NCBI GenBank assembly: GCA_913060875.1
Contig: CAJXSL010000001.1
Location: 1,143,398-1,207,397 of the forward strand
Direction of reading: 5' to 3'
Origin: an uncultured Desulfobacteraceae bacterium
Lineage (GTDB): Bacteria > Desulfobacterota > Desulfobacteria > Desulfobacterales > UBA5852
Length of the DNA: 64,000 nucleotides
The notes under the pieces were generated by a model, which was given only the letters and a program-made list of their open reading frames with translations, made no database searches and was not told the DNA's origin. The translations under genes were made by a program, and so were the position numbers. This document shows, one piece after another, positions 8,252 to 16,669 of this stretch (positions are counted from its first letter, which is position 1; each line of letters opens with the position of its first letter).

Positions 8252-8920
8252 TCAATGCTGTTGGAAATACGTTTCAAAACACCGGCGCAGACGGTTCTCT
8301 TGACGGTGGCCTAATTGCGTTGTTTGGCAATAGGTGTCGATAAAAATATGACGTACTGGCGCCATGCAGTCGATATCGGCATCATATCGAAAAAGATGGC
8401 GCAGATTTCGGATTCGCAACCCCGTATTGAGGGGGCCTCCGCGGAAACGCATATCGACCACATCAATCAAACCGAAGCGGCCGTCAGGGGTAAGCACCAC
8501 ATTGCCGAAGTGGATTGAGCGGAAGTAAACACCCTTTTCGTGGAGAGAAGCAAAAAAGCGTCCGAATCGTTTGGCGAGATGAGCATCCATTGCTGTCTGG
8601 CAGTATTCCCGAAGCGTCAAACCGGTTAGAAAACGGTAGTGCACGGCTGTCCGCTTGATTGCCGGTATCTGATAAACGGCCTTCAGGCTTACGGTGGAAA
8701 TGCCAAGGGCGTCAAGGCGCGCAACATTGTTTTTAAACCGCCGCGTGTGAGGATAAATGCGAGCTGAAGTCAGCACTCTTTTCAGGCGAAACAATTTCAG
8801 TATGCTGCGATCCGGCAGTTGCAGCACTTTATGGGTAATCTGGCCATCGACCAATTCGCAGACCAAAGGTGTTGCCTGCGCGATCAGGCCGTTATACTCT
8901 GATAATGAAAGCGTTTCCAT
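8252..8920 (-). CDS. Kinase-fold protein of the LPS kinase/toluene-tolerance type
   Basis: A 222-residue protein with LPS kinase-like architecture: ILKLFRLKR (lysine strand), TRRFKNNVARLDALGI, GLTLREYC, then VYFRSIHFGNVVL and FGLIDVVDMRF in the places of the catalytic and metal loops. The HRD aspartate is replaced (FRS), while the GN of the catalytic loop and the D of the DFG-like loop remain. The same replacement is, to my knowledge, common in the family annotated as toluene tolerance/BUD32-like. It is convergent with the preceding InaA-type gene and upstream of a 426-bp non-coding stretch. It may be an active atypical kinase or a binding protein. Confidence 0.65.
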   Translation of the reverse strand: METLSLSEYNGLIAQATPLVCELVDGQITHKVLQLPDRSILKLFRLKRVLTSARIYPHTRRFKNNVARLDALGISTVSLKAVYQIPAIKRTAVHYRFLTGLTLREYCQTAMDAHLAKRFGRFFASLHEKGVYFRSIHFGNVVLTPDGRFGLIDVVDMRFRGGPLNTGLRIRNLRHLFRYDADIDCMAPVRHIFIDTYCQTTQLGHRQENRLRRCFETYFQQH

Positions 8921-9346
8921 GTGAAATGATTCCTGGCTCGTGCGGCATGCATTTCGATATCGGATCCAGACAGGCCGCTGGTATATCGCTTTAAATGTGA
9001 GGGGTTGCCGAGCTGTTGGTCACCCGGTTTGTCTACACTCTCCTTGATAAGTGCGTTGGGCCCTCATCCACTTGAGGAGAAAGCCGAAGGATTCTTAGCA
9101 TATTTTGGTGGTAAACACGAAATGGTTTGTTGAGTCCCTGCGATAAGGCATGTGGAAAGGCAGCGAAGTCCAATGTCGGTTGCTTTCGTGCCCTTCAATG
9201 GCAACCGCATGTATTGGAAGTATCGTCGCGCCAAAGCGAGATGTGGCAGGGACGTTTATCAAAGGGTTATCCGTCATGACCAGTTTTTGCGATGTCTGGC
9301 ACCCATTGGCTCTGGATAACGCCATTACCAAAGAGGCTGATCAACG
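8921..9346. other. Non-coding stretch between divergent genes
   Basis: These 426 bp lie between a minus-strand kinase and a plus-strand acetyltransferase, so promoters for both are expected. I see no strong promoter pair, no RNA gene and no repeat. A 48-codon open frame at 9173-9319 exists but has a poor ribosome-binding site and no recognisable motif; I did not annotate it. Confidence 0.4.
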
Positions 9347-9946
9347 ATGCGGAAAAATCAATACCGACGTTTGTTTGGGCGGAAGAAACCAAGCTTGCAA
9401 GAACGTTATCCTCAGCACGACATTGGCAAATGGAGCTATGGGAGCCCCAAGATTCGCAGTTGGGGCGAGGGCGCTTCTTTGCGAATCGGCGCTTTTTGCT
9501 CTATCGCGGATGGGGTCAAAATTTACCTGGGCGGAGAACATCGTATGGATTGGGTCACCACTTTCCCTTTCAGTGTTCTCTGGGAGTCGGCCCGAGGCAT
9601 TGAAGGCCATCCTGCAACGAAAGGGGATGTGATTATTGGCAATGACGTCTGGATCGGTGCTGACTGCACAATCCTTTCCGGGGTCACCATAGGGGATGGT
9701 GCTGTCGTAGGTGCCAGGGCCGTGGTTGCACATGATATCCCCCCGTATGCGATCGTAACCGGCAACCCAGCCCAAATCCTACGGAAACGATTCGATGATC
9801 AGACGATTGACCGTTTGTTGCAAGCCAAGTGGTGGACTTGGAAGGATGACAGAATTGAAAAGGCCCTGCCCATGCTTCTCAACAATGATATCCATCGTTT
9901 TTTGAACCATGCGGAAACATTTTCAACTTCGAATTCGACGATATGA
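9347..9946 (+). CDS. Hexapeptide-repeat O-acetyltransferase (CatB/XAT-like)
   Basis: A 199-residue left-handed beta-helix acyltransferase. Hexapeptide repeats are clear in LRIGAFCSIADGVKIYLGG and GDVIIGNDVWIGADCTILSGV...GDGAVVGARAVVAHDIPPY, followed by the GNPAQILRKRF ending typical of xenobiotic/sugar acetyltransferases. The loop His is in GGEHRMDWVT. These enzymes use acetyl-CoA to acetylate a hydroxyl or amino group of a sugar. It overlaps the next methyltransferase gene in an ATGA, and a glycosyltransferase follows, so it most likely decorates an LPS or surface-polysaccharide sugar. Substrate is unknown. Confidence 0.85.
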   Translation: MRKNQYRRLFGRKKPSLQERYPQHDIGKWSYGSPKIRSWGEGASLRIGAFCSIADGVKIYLGGEHRMDWVTTFPFSVLWESARGIEGHPATKGDVIIGNDVWIGADCTILSGVTIGDGAVVGARAVVAHDIPPYAIVTGNPAQILRKRFDDQTIDRLLQAKWWTWKDDRIEKALPMLLNNDIHRFLNHAETFSTSNSTI

Positions 9947-10905
9947 AATCCATAGGTAACAACATGACAATCTGCCCGGTATGCGGTGCCGGCGGCACTT
10001 TTTCATTCGAGAGCCGTGATATGATGTACGACAAGCAGGAGGCCCACTGCTATCATGTCTGCCGCAATTGTCGGTCAGAATATCAGACGCCCATGCCAAA
10101 CGCCGCCCGGATCGCGTCATTCTATCCCGATGACTATGATCAGTATGTACCCCTTGGCGAATTGAATCGACCTAGCCATGCCAAAACGGCCGTATTGAAA
10201 TACCATTATGGTTACGTCCATTTACCGGCACCACCCTTTCCGTATCGGTTGATTTCCCGTGCGGTTGCCGCCGTCAGATACAAGGATGAACTGCCCTATA
10301 TCGCCGCCGGCCGTGCCCTGGATATTGGGTGCGGCAATGGTCGCTTTATCCGGAACATGAATGCGCTCGGATGGAACTGCGAGGGGGTGGAATTTAACCT
10401 AACGGCGGTCAATGTCTGCCGACAGGCCGGCTTGAAAGTATTTCACGGCGATCTCCATCAAGCCAAGTATGAAAGCGCCAGCTTCGATCTGGTTACAGCC
10501 CGGCATTTGATTGAGCATGTTCCTGAACCCGACGCCCTTGTAGCGGAGATTTCCAGAATACTCAAACCGGGAGGACAGGTTGCGATTGAAACCCCCAACA
10601 ATTGTTCTTGGGGTAGAAAAATGTTCGGCAGACGTTGGTTTGCCAATGAAGTGCCCCGCCATCTTGTCCTTTTCAATACAGCGAGTTTAACACGGCTGTT
10701 GAACCACCATGGTTTCCGGTTGCGGCAGCACCAAACCTCAGCATCGCCCAAGATTATCTTAAACAGCTGGGATTACGTTATCGGCAACAGGGGGGTACCG
10801 TCGCGCAAGAAAAAGTTGCGTCGTATTTTGGCGCGCCCCATATCCTTTTGGGCAGCGCTTTTTAATAAGGGGGACATCCTTTTTGCCGTCTATGAGAAGA
10901 CCTAA
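9943..10905 (+). CDS. Class I SAM methyltransferase with N-terminal zinc-ribbon
   Basis: A 320-residue protein with a Cys cluster at the N-terminus (CPVCG...CHVCRNC, about residues 12-47) followed by a Rossmann methyltransferase: ALDIGCGNGRFI is the SAM-binding motif I, then FDLVTARHLIEHVPEPDALV and LKPGGQVAIETPN. This layout is common among methyltransferases of surface-polysaccharide clusters. It starts in a 4-base overlap with the acetyltransferase; a second ATG at 9964 (MTICPVCG) would also give a complete protein. It ends 14 bases inside the following glycosyltransferase. Together the three look like a small sugar-decoration operon. The methyl acceptor is unknown. Confidence 0.8.
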   Translation: MKSIGNNMTICPVCGAGGTFSFESRDMMYDKQEAHCYHVCRNCRSEYQTPMPNAARIASFYPDDYDQYVPLGELNRPSHAKTAVLKYHYGYVHLPAPPFPYRLISRAVAAVRYKDELPYIAAGRALDIGCGNGRFIRNMNALGWNCEGVEFNLTAVNVCRQAGLKVFHGDLHQAKYESASFDLVTARHLIEHVPEPDALVAEISRILKPGGQVAIETPNNCSWGRKMFGRRWFANEVPRHLVLFNTASLTRLLNHHGFRLRQHQTSASPKIILNSWDYVIGNRGVPSRKKKLRRILARPISFWAALFNKGDILFAVYEKT

Positions 10906-11923
10906 GTTGAAGACGATCCTGTTTGTATCCAAGGAGGAGTCAGCCCCTTCCACCCGCTATCGCGCACTTGCTTATTTTGACCGGTTGCGTTCGGATGGCT
11001 GGAACCCGGTGCATCTTCCGGCCCCTCGGTCCCTATTTGCACGGCTGCGAATTCTGAAGGCCGCCCGAAAAGCAGATGTTGTTGTTCTTCTGCGCAAAAC
11101 GTTTGGGCGCGGGTACATTCGGTTGCTGCGAAAATATTCCCGGCGGCTGATCCTTGATTTTGACGATGCCGTATTTTGCAGAAGCAATGGCGGTTATTCT
11201 AAAACTAGACGATGCCGTTTTGAACGCTCGGTCAGCCTGTGTGATGGCATATGGGCCGGCAATCGCTTTCTATGTGATGCCGCCAAGGCGCATCATTCGA
11301 AAGTGTTTGTTTTACCCACTGCGTTGGACATCTCCAAATACGATGAAGAATCGATCAAACCGGATGACAAACTTGTTTTCGTCTGGATCGGCAGCCATTC
11401 GACACGGAAATACCTGGAGGCCGAACTGCCGACGCTGGAAAAAGTCGCGGAGCGTTTGGGCACCATTGAACTAAAAATTGTTGCGGACTTTACCCTTGAA
11501 TCCGGTCGTCTGTCGATTTCAGCTGTCCCCTGGAGTGCCGAAACGGAAGCCAGGGAGTTGCGGTCCGCCCACATCGGTATTGCCCCCATGCCGGATAATG
11601 ACTGGACCAAAGGGAAGTGTGGGCTGAAAGTCCTCCAGTATATGGCGGCCGGACTGCCTGTGATATCGACGCCATCGGGAGTTAACGCGGAAATCATAGA
11701 AAATGGCATGACCGGATTCCTGCCGCGCAATGATGAAGAGTGGTATCAGGTGACCAAAAAGCTCTCGGAAGACCCCGAATTGCGCGAACGGTTGGGAGAG
11801 GCAGGACGAGAAAAGGTTTGCCGGATGTACAGTGTGGATGTTGTCTATCAGGAGATGAAACGCTCACTGGATGAGATCCAGCAGGCTAGTTGCAAAAGCG
11901 AAAGACCGCCTGTCATCCGATAA
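10892..11923 (+). CDS. Glycosyltransferase, GT4-like
   Basis: A 343-residue glycosyltransferase with two Rossmann-like halves. The N-terminal half has TILFVSKEESAPSTRYRALA. The C-terminal half has KLVFVWIGSHSTRKYL, GIAPMPDNDWTKGKCGLKVL, QYMAAGLPVISTPSGVN and the E-x7-E-like AEIIENGMTGFL, all typical of retaining GT4 enzymes. I prefer the ATG at 10892 over the upstream TTG at 10883. It overlaps the methyltransferase gene by 14 bases and its end overlaps the convergent double-kinase gene by 11 bases. The likely job is addition of a core or O-chain sugar; donor and acceptor cannot be read. Confidence 0.82.
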   Translation: MRRPKLKTILFVSKEESAPSTRYRALAYFDRLRSDGWNPVHLPAPRSLFARLRILKAARKADVVVLLRKTFGRGYIRLLRKYSRRLILDFDDAVFCRSNGGYSKTRRCRFERSVSLCDGIWAGNRFLCDAAKAHHSKVFVLPTALDISKYDEESIKPDDKLVFVWIGSHSTRKYLEAELPTLEKVAERLGTIELKIVADFTLESGRLSISAVPWSAETEARELRSAHIGIAPMPDNDWTKGKCGLKVLQYMAAGLPVISTPSGVNAEIIENGMTGFLPRNDEEWYQVTKKLSEDPELRERLGEAGREKVCRMYSVDVVYQEMKRSLDEIQQASCKSERPPVIR

Positions 11924-13367
11924 ATTGTTTCAGACGTTTCAAAAGAGGTTGATTGACAAGAGGAAGGTTTTGCCAATTGCGCAGCAGACGTTTCAAGTCC
12001 TTGTGAAAAGCTTTCCTGAACGATGCCTGAGAGCGATGAGCCCGCATTCCGTCCAAATCCGCCAGATAGAGACGGCCGGCGGAAAGGAGGAAATTGGTTG
12101 CTTTGAAATCGCCATGACTGATGCGCGCGGTGGCAAGTTGTTCCAATAGGGCTACTAATTCATCAAGACGCCCCTCTATGGCCTGTCGATCACGAACCTC
12201 TTCATGAAATGTCTGATCCAGTGTAACCCCCTCAATGTGCGCCATGATAAAGTAGGCCCGTTGGCGCAGATATCCCCAACGCCTTTCGATGACGGCAAGG
12301 GGGCGTGGCGTATTGATGCCAAGAAACCTTAACCGGTGAGCATTTTCCCAGGATACCATGGCGCGACTGGGGCGAAAACAGCGACGCAATGCATGTCCGG
12401 CATCTTTGATATTGTACCGCTTGACCACAACCGTCTGAGAGTCGATTGTGACTTTGGCCACGGTGGCGCTATTGCCGGCCTTCAGGATGGTGCCGCTTTC
12501 GATGAAGTTATCTGGATTTTCGATCAGCGGTTGCCATGTCGGTGTATACCAATCCCGATCCCAGATGATGAAACGTCGCCAGTTTTTCACCGCGTGAAAC
12601 GCCGTGCAGGAACGTTTCGTTTTCGGTAAAAATTTTTTGAGGCGCCAATTACGCCAACGTTTGGTTTCGCCTCGGACACAATTTTGCCAATGTTGCGAAA
12701 CCGTCCAATTGCGACTTGCCCCATATACTGTGACGAGATCCGGCAACAGGGTATCGAACGAAGGGTAAAACTGGGCAAGAAACAGGGCCAAATTGGAAAG
12801 ACTTTCCTTTTGTGGAAGGGGGGCGGCCCCCGCGGCTTCGATATCGTCACCATCGATAATCATGACGTCCCCGGCCGACAAGAGAAAATTACCGGGATGA
12901 ATGTCCCTCTGTTTGAGACCCGCAATGTGCAAGCGGGCTATGGCCTGGACGGCACGGCTGAGGGCGTCAAAGTGATTTTCGGCACTGGCGGTGCTTGCCA
13001 GGTACTTGGAGAGGTCGGTGTGTGCCGTCATGTGCCGGAACAGAAGTACGGGCGCATGGCCTTCAGCCAATTTTCCCTTGAACAGGAGCTCAGGCGTTGG
13101 AATCCGGGCCGCTTGTAAAGCTTTAATGCCGCTCAATTCACGCTGATAATGCCGTTCGCAACCCGATGGGTCCAGGAAAATTTTTGCGACGCAAGGGCGG
13201 TGGTGGTTGCGGTGCCCGGTGCACACCAGTCGCTTGCCTGGGAGATGACGCAAAATAGCGGTGCATGTCAGATTACGACAGCTCGGCGCCGCATCCAGAA
13301 CCAATTGAAATGGGGGTGAAAGCTCTCGTCCTATAAGACGAAGCCCTTGGGCGTCATAGTGGCGCAT
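11913..13367 (-). CDS. Tandem double LPS kinase (two InaA-type modules in one chain)
   Basis: The 484-residue chain carries two complete kinase modules. Module 1 (about 1-240) has CVAKIFLDPSG, a QRDIHPGNFLL catalytic loop and MIIDGDDIEA. Module 2 (about 265-484) has VVVKRYNIKDAGHAL, ISHGDFKATNFLL and YLADLDGMRAHR. Both keep the nucleotide lysine, catalytic aspartate, loop Asn and metal aspartate, so both could be active. Most LPS kinases are single modules of 230-280 residues. I prefer the ATG at 13367, with GGGGAAA upstream, over a TTG at 13388. It follows another kinase gene by 43 bp in the waaG-waaP unit. Phosphorylation of two different core positions is a reasonable guess only. Confidence 0.78.
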   Translation of the reverse strand: MRHYDAQGLRLIGRELSPPFQLVLDAAPSCRNLTCTAILRHLPGKRLVCTGHRNHHRPCVAKIFLDPSGCERHYQRELSGIKALQAARIPTPELLFKGKLAEGHAPVLLFRHMTAHTDLSKYLASTASAENHFDALSRAVQAIARLHIAGLKQRDIHPGNFLLSAGDVMIIDGDDIEAAGAAPLPQKESLSNLALFLAQFYPSFDTLLPDLVTVYGASRNWTVSQHWQNCVRGETKRWRNWRLKKFLPKTKRSCTAFHAVKNWRRFIIWDRDWYTPTWQPLIENPDNFIESGTILKAGNSATVAKVTIDSQTVVVKRYNIKDAGHALRRCFRPSRAMVSWENAHRLRFLGINTPRPLAVIERRWGYLRQRAYFIMAHIEGVTLDQTFHEEVRDRQAIEGRLDELVALLEQLATARISHGDFKATNFLLSAGRLYLADLDGMRAHRSQASFRKAFHKDLKRLLRNWQNLPLVNQPLLKRLKQFIG

Positions 13368-13410
13368 GAATCGATTTCCCCAGGCCAACGTGGCGATCGC
13401 CGCAAGGGGA

Positions 13411-14178
13411 TTATTCCCTCCCGTGGAAGAACCGCAAGATTTTGCGAATTTTGTGTTTGTCCCTCTCCCCCAGCCGTTGGATACGCTCGTAATTCATGAA
13501 AAATTTAAGCCGCTGGGTGCGGGACAGCCGCATTTTCGCCACTTTGTCCAGGCATGCGATATCCTTGATGAACCACCTTGTCGCGTTGGGTCCGCGGCGT
13601 ATCTGGCCGGCCGGGCAGTCGAAAAAAGAGACTCGGGGGGTGTCTTGTAGGGATACCAGTATATTGCGCCATTTGAGATCCAGATGACCGAATCGCTTTT
13701 GGTGCAGCCGGCGCGTGTGCCGGGCGATTTGGTGGCTCACCGCCGCCACCCAATGCCGGTCTTTTAAAATGGGATGATCTTCAAGGTGCAGGGTATTAAG
13801 GTCCCTGCTATCTTGCAACTCGGCCGTCACAAGGGCTGCCCGTTTGAAAAGCCCTCCCCAGGTTTCCTGCCCATAGGCCACCAAAGGGGGGGTCGGGATG
13901 TCGAGTTGTTCAAAAAAAAAGAGGTTCTCCCATTCGGCCCGGGCCCGACTGCGGCCGAACCAGCGTCGCAGGCTTTTCCCACCTCGGGTATACGTTTTGA
14001 TGTAAACGGCCTTGCCTTGGATCTCGGTGCGGATAACGCGGCTGATCGGGCTGGACGTTACATACTGACCTGCGGTGTCAAAGGCCGCGGCCAAAGTAGG
14101 CAAAAAGTTTGCTATCGGTGTATCACGATAAGCAGGGGTTATTTCCCAGAAAGTTGACATAGACTTTCGATGCCGCAT
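13411..14178 (-). CDS. LPS kinase, InaA/WaaP-like
   Basis: A 255-residue single-module kinase: VYIKTYTRGGKSLRRWFGRS (nucleotide lysine strand and basic helix), AEWENLFFFEQLDI (Glu helix), VTAELQDSRDL, FGHLDLKWRNILV (catalytic Asp and Asn) and VSFFDCPAGQIRRG. The metal-loop reads FDCPAG and not the more usual IDFD/IDLH. It lies between waaP and the double-kinase gene on the same strand, with 43-58 bp gaps, so the four genes waaG-waaP-kinase-double kinase appear to be one operon. The substrate is probably a core heptose or Kdo, by context only. Confidence 0.75.
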   Translation of the reverse strand: MRHRKSMSTFWEITPAYRDTPIANFLPTLAAAFDTAGQYVTSSPISRVIRTEIQGKAVYIKTYTRGGKSLRRWFGRSRARAEWENLFFFEQLDIPTPPLVAYGQETWGGLFKRAALVTAELQDSRDLNTLHLEDHPILKDRHWVAAVSHQIARHTRRLHQKRFGHLDLKWRNILVSLQDTPRVSFFDCPAGQIRRGPNATRWFIKDIACLDKVAKMRLSRTQRLKFFMNYERIQRLGERDKHKIRKILRFFHGRE

Positions 14179-14236
14179 TTTAATGGCCCTACCTAGAGGC
14201 CGCCTGTGGTTGGATCGGAATCCCTATCGTTAAAGT

Positions 14237-15067
14237 TCATCGGGCCGACTCCCGAAACAACTCCGGGTTCTTTCGCTTGAATTCGCGATAGCCGGCATGA
14301 CCACGACGTTTCACTTTTTCCCAGAACTTGGTTTCTTTACGAAGGGCTTCCCGCCAGTGGCATTGCCTATATTCCTCAATGAATCGCAATAGATCTCTTT
14401 TTGTCAACCCGATATCCATGCTGGAAAAATAAAGCCCGGCCACGTCCTTGATGCGCCAGCGCTCTTTGAGATGCCGGTGCTGCTCGGCACGATGCAGATC
14501 GATTAGGTATAGCTGCGGTTCCCCGGAATTGAATTGACCGGGTGATGGCGTGGTGTCTAAAAGAAAATGGCACAGGTAAAAATCGCGATGCATGATTCCG
14601 TTGGCATGCAATGTCCTGGCGATTTGGGCCACGCTTTGGATCAAGGCGCGTTTCCACCGGGGGGACGGCGGGTTCACATTCCAATCGCGGCAGTAATCTT
14701 CCAGGCTAATCGTCGGTTTCAGCTCCTCGGTGATAAGAAAGGACTGGATTCGTGCCGGGTTGACCCCGCGTCGTCCATACCCTGCCAACTGCATGGTAGC
14801 GATGCCGATTCGCGTGAGGTTTTCGATGGCCTTTTTTTCATTTTCGGCGCTGACAATCGGTTTGCGGAATTTAAACAGACAGGCCAAAAGTGTTTTCCAG
14901 CCGACACCCATGAAGACCTTGGCGAAATAACTCTTGTCGGCCACCGCAAATCGAAAAGTCCGACGCCCTTCCTTTTCACGGTAAACCTCTCCGTCCAGCT
15001 GCATGAGCAGCTTATAGACATCCTGGCCCTGCCAGGCGGTTGCCAGGGATTTCTCAAGTGTTAGCAT
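14237..15067 (-). CDS. waaP: LPS core heptose(I) kinase WaaP (RfaP)
   Basis: WaaP phosphorylates heptose I of the inner core, which stabilises the outer membrane through divalent-cation bridges. The 276-residue protein matches E. coli WaaP along its length: LDGEVYREKEGRRTFRF, KSYFAKVF, FLITEELKPTISLEDYC, WNVNPP, IMHRDFYLCHFLL, LYLIDLHRA and the GLYFSSMDIGLTKRDLLRF block. The catalytic Asp is in MHRDFYLCHF. Its start overlaps the waaG stop by 7 bases, the classical waaG-waaP order. Nothing appears truncated. Confidence 0.93.
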   Translation of the reverse strand: MLTLEKSLATAWQGQDVYKLLMQLDGEVYREKEGRRTFRFAVADKSYFAKVFMGVGWKTLLACLFKFRKPIVSAENEKKAIENLTRIGIATMQLAGYGRRGVNPARIQSFLITEELKPTISLEDYCRDWNVNPPSPRWKRALIQSVAQIARTLHANGIMHRDFYLCHFLLDTTPSPGQFNSGEPQLYLIDLHRAEQHRHLKERWRIKDVAGLYFSSMDIGLTKRDLLRFIEEYRQCHWREALRKETKFWEKVKRRGHAGYREFKRKNPELFRESAR

Positions 15068-16179
15068 GGGCGGACTCCCTCGATAATTTCAGCGGCTTTT
15101 TCCGGCATGCTGAAGACATCGTTGCGGTTGACATAGCGCCAACCGTTTTCGCCCCATTTGGTCCGTTGGGGATCCGTCAGCATGTCAGCCAGCATCTGAT
15201 TCAGGGTTTCCTGATGAAACGGCGTGGGAATCAACCGGCCGGCATCGGCCCTGGTGATATAGCCGGCATAACCGCATACGTCGGTTGCCAGAACGGGAAG
15301 GCGTGCGGCCATGGCTTCAATCAAGACCGTTCCTGTGTTTTCCCGATAAGCGGGGTGCAGGAGGATATCGGCACTGAAAAGAAAGCGCGGGATATCGTCC
15401 CTTCCATGGAAAAACGTGATCTGATCAACAATGCCAAGGCGGCGGGCCAACCGGTGGAAAGGGCGAAAATTGTCCCTGCCGATGATAACCAAAACCGCCT
15501 GGCGGCGAATTGTCTCGGGCAGCGCGGCGAAAGCCCGCATGGCGCGATCGGTTCCTTTGGTTCGGAACCCGGAGCCCACCATGAGGATCATATGGGTGTC
15601 GACGGGGATGCCCAGTTCGCGCCGCAATTGATGCCGGGTTTCCCGGAGGTCGGGCGGTGCCAGCCTATCGCGGGCAATGCCGGGCGGCAATACGTGAAAG
15701 CGATCCGAGGGGGTCGCATAGAAGTGTTGATAAACCTCGCGATCCTTTTCGGTGAGGAGTAATATTTGCGTGTGCGAGCCGGGGGCAAAAACGGCTTTTT
15801 CCAAGGCCAGATAGGCCCGGCCCCGGCCGGTAATGGCATACCAGAATGGCTTGCTTTGCACCCGCTCGGCAAAGCAGCTGTCCGCAGCGTAATAATAGTC
15901 GAGGCCTGCCATTTTACTGAAACCCACCACGGCGTCATAGCGGTTGTTGCGGGACCGCCGTCGTACTTCCCGGGCCAGGGCCAACCGTCGCCCATGGTTG
16001 CTCAGGGCCTTGAGCTTTAGTACCGTGACATTCAGCTTCTCGGGTATCTCGCCCTGCCAGTAGGGGGTAAACACATCCACTTCATGTCCGTGTTTCAGGC
16101 AGGTTTCGGCAATACGCATAAAATCCCTTTGCAGACCGCCGAAAGGAAAATATTTGATTAGGGTGAAGGCAAACTTCAT
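15061..16179 (-). CDS. waaG: LPS core glucosyltransferase WaaG (RfaG)
   Basis: WaaG (GT4) adds the first outer-core hexose, in E. coli a glucose onto heptose II. The sequence follows E. coli WaaG closely: FTLIKYFPFGGLQRDFMRIA, VVGFSKMAGLDYYYAADSCF, FHVLPPGI, GSGFRTKGTDRAM, FFHGRDDIPRF, LLHPAYRENTGTVLIEAMAA and VCGYAGYI. A longer frame begins at 16257, but the ATG at 16179 starts exactly at the conserved first strand and has GGAG upstream, giving 372 residues against about 374 in E. coli. It is the first gene of the minus-strand unit waaG-waaP-kinase-double kinase. Confidence 0.93.
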   Translation of the reverse strand: MKFAFTLIKYFPFGGLQRDFMRIAETCLKHGHEVDVFTPYWQGEIPEKLNVTVLKLKALSNHGRRLALAREVRRRSRNNRYDAVVGFSKMAGLDYYYAADSCFAERVQSKPFWYAITGRGRAYLALEKAVFAPGSHTQILLLTEKDREVYQHFYATPSDRFHVLPPGIARDRLAPPDLRETRHQLRRELGIPVDTHMILMVGSGFRTKGTDRAMRAFAALPETIRRQAVLVIIGRDNFRPFHRLARRLGIVDQITFFHGRDDIPRFLFSADILLHPAYRENTGTVLIEAMAARLPVLATDVCGYAGYITRADAGRLIPTPFHQETLNQMLADMLTDPQRTKWGENGWRYVNRNDVFSMPEKAAEIIEGVRPC

Positions 16180-16495
16180 CCGTGCTCCGTTATATGAGCA
16201 AATCGTCGATCGTGCCGTGTCATTTTTATTTCGCCAAGCGCGAAGGGGTATCGGCACGGAGGATAAACGATCTCATTTTGCGTTGGCAATCGTTCAGCAA
16301 CACCTCGAAGGGCATCGGGTCTAATTTTGATTGGGTTCTATTAATCCAACCCCTGCCGGAATGCAAGCGTCGGCACCGAAAGAGGCCGGATTTCCAGTGC
16401 CCACGTCTTGCCAAAGAGAGGTAAGACTGATAACCATGTGCGCGTTCGGCCTAAATAGCTTTATCGAACCTTGTCGTGAAACGGAGCGATACATT
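16180..16495. other. Divergent intergenic region waaG / Trm112-like
   Basis: These 316 bp separate waaG (minus) from the Trm112-like gene (plus), so two promoters should lie here. No clear -35/-10 pair, repeat or RNA gene was recognised; open frames in it are overlapping and featureless. Confidence 0.35.
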
Positions 16496-16669
16496 ATGAG
16501 CCTGAATAAAGCCTTGTTGGATATTTTGGTTTGTCCCCAATGCAAGGGGGAGCTGCAACTGGAAGAGGATGAGAGCGGGCTGCGTTGTGAAGCCTGTCGG
16601 CTGCTTTATGCCATTCGGGATGATATCCCCATCATGCTGGTGGATGAAGCCCAAGCACTGGATTCATGA
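16496..16669 (+). CDS. Trm112/YcaR family small zinc-ribbon protein
   Basis: A 57-residue protein beginning MSLNKALLDILVCPQCKGEL, with a second Cys pair in LRCEACRLLY and the ending IRDDIPIMLVDEA, the standard bacterial Trm112-like (YcaR/UPF0434) pattern. It binds zinc or acts as a small chaperone-like partner; in other organisms Trm112 activates methyltransferases. The start at 16496 is set by ACGGAG upstream and by homology; the longer upstream frame has no family resemblance. It overlaps the DUF4416 gene in an ATGA. Confidence 0.9.
   Translation: MSLNKALLDILVCPQCKGELQLEEDESGLRCEACRLLYAIRDDIPIMLVDEAQALDS

Noticed and set aside
9173-9319. 48-codon open frame on the plus strand upstream of the acetyltransferase
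   Set aside because: Weak ribosome-binding site, no motif recognised and no overlap with a neighbouring gene; kept out of the gene list until conservation is shown.
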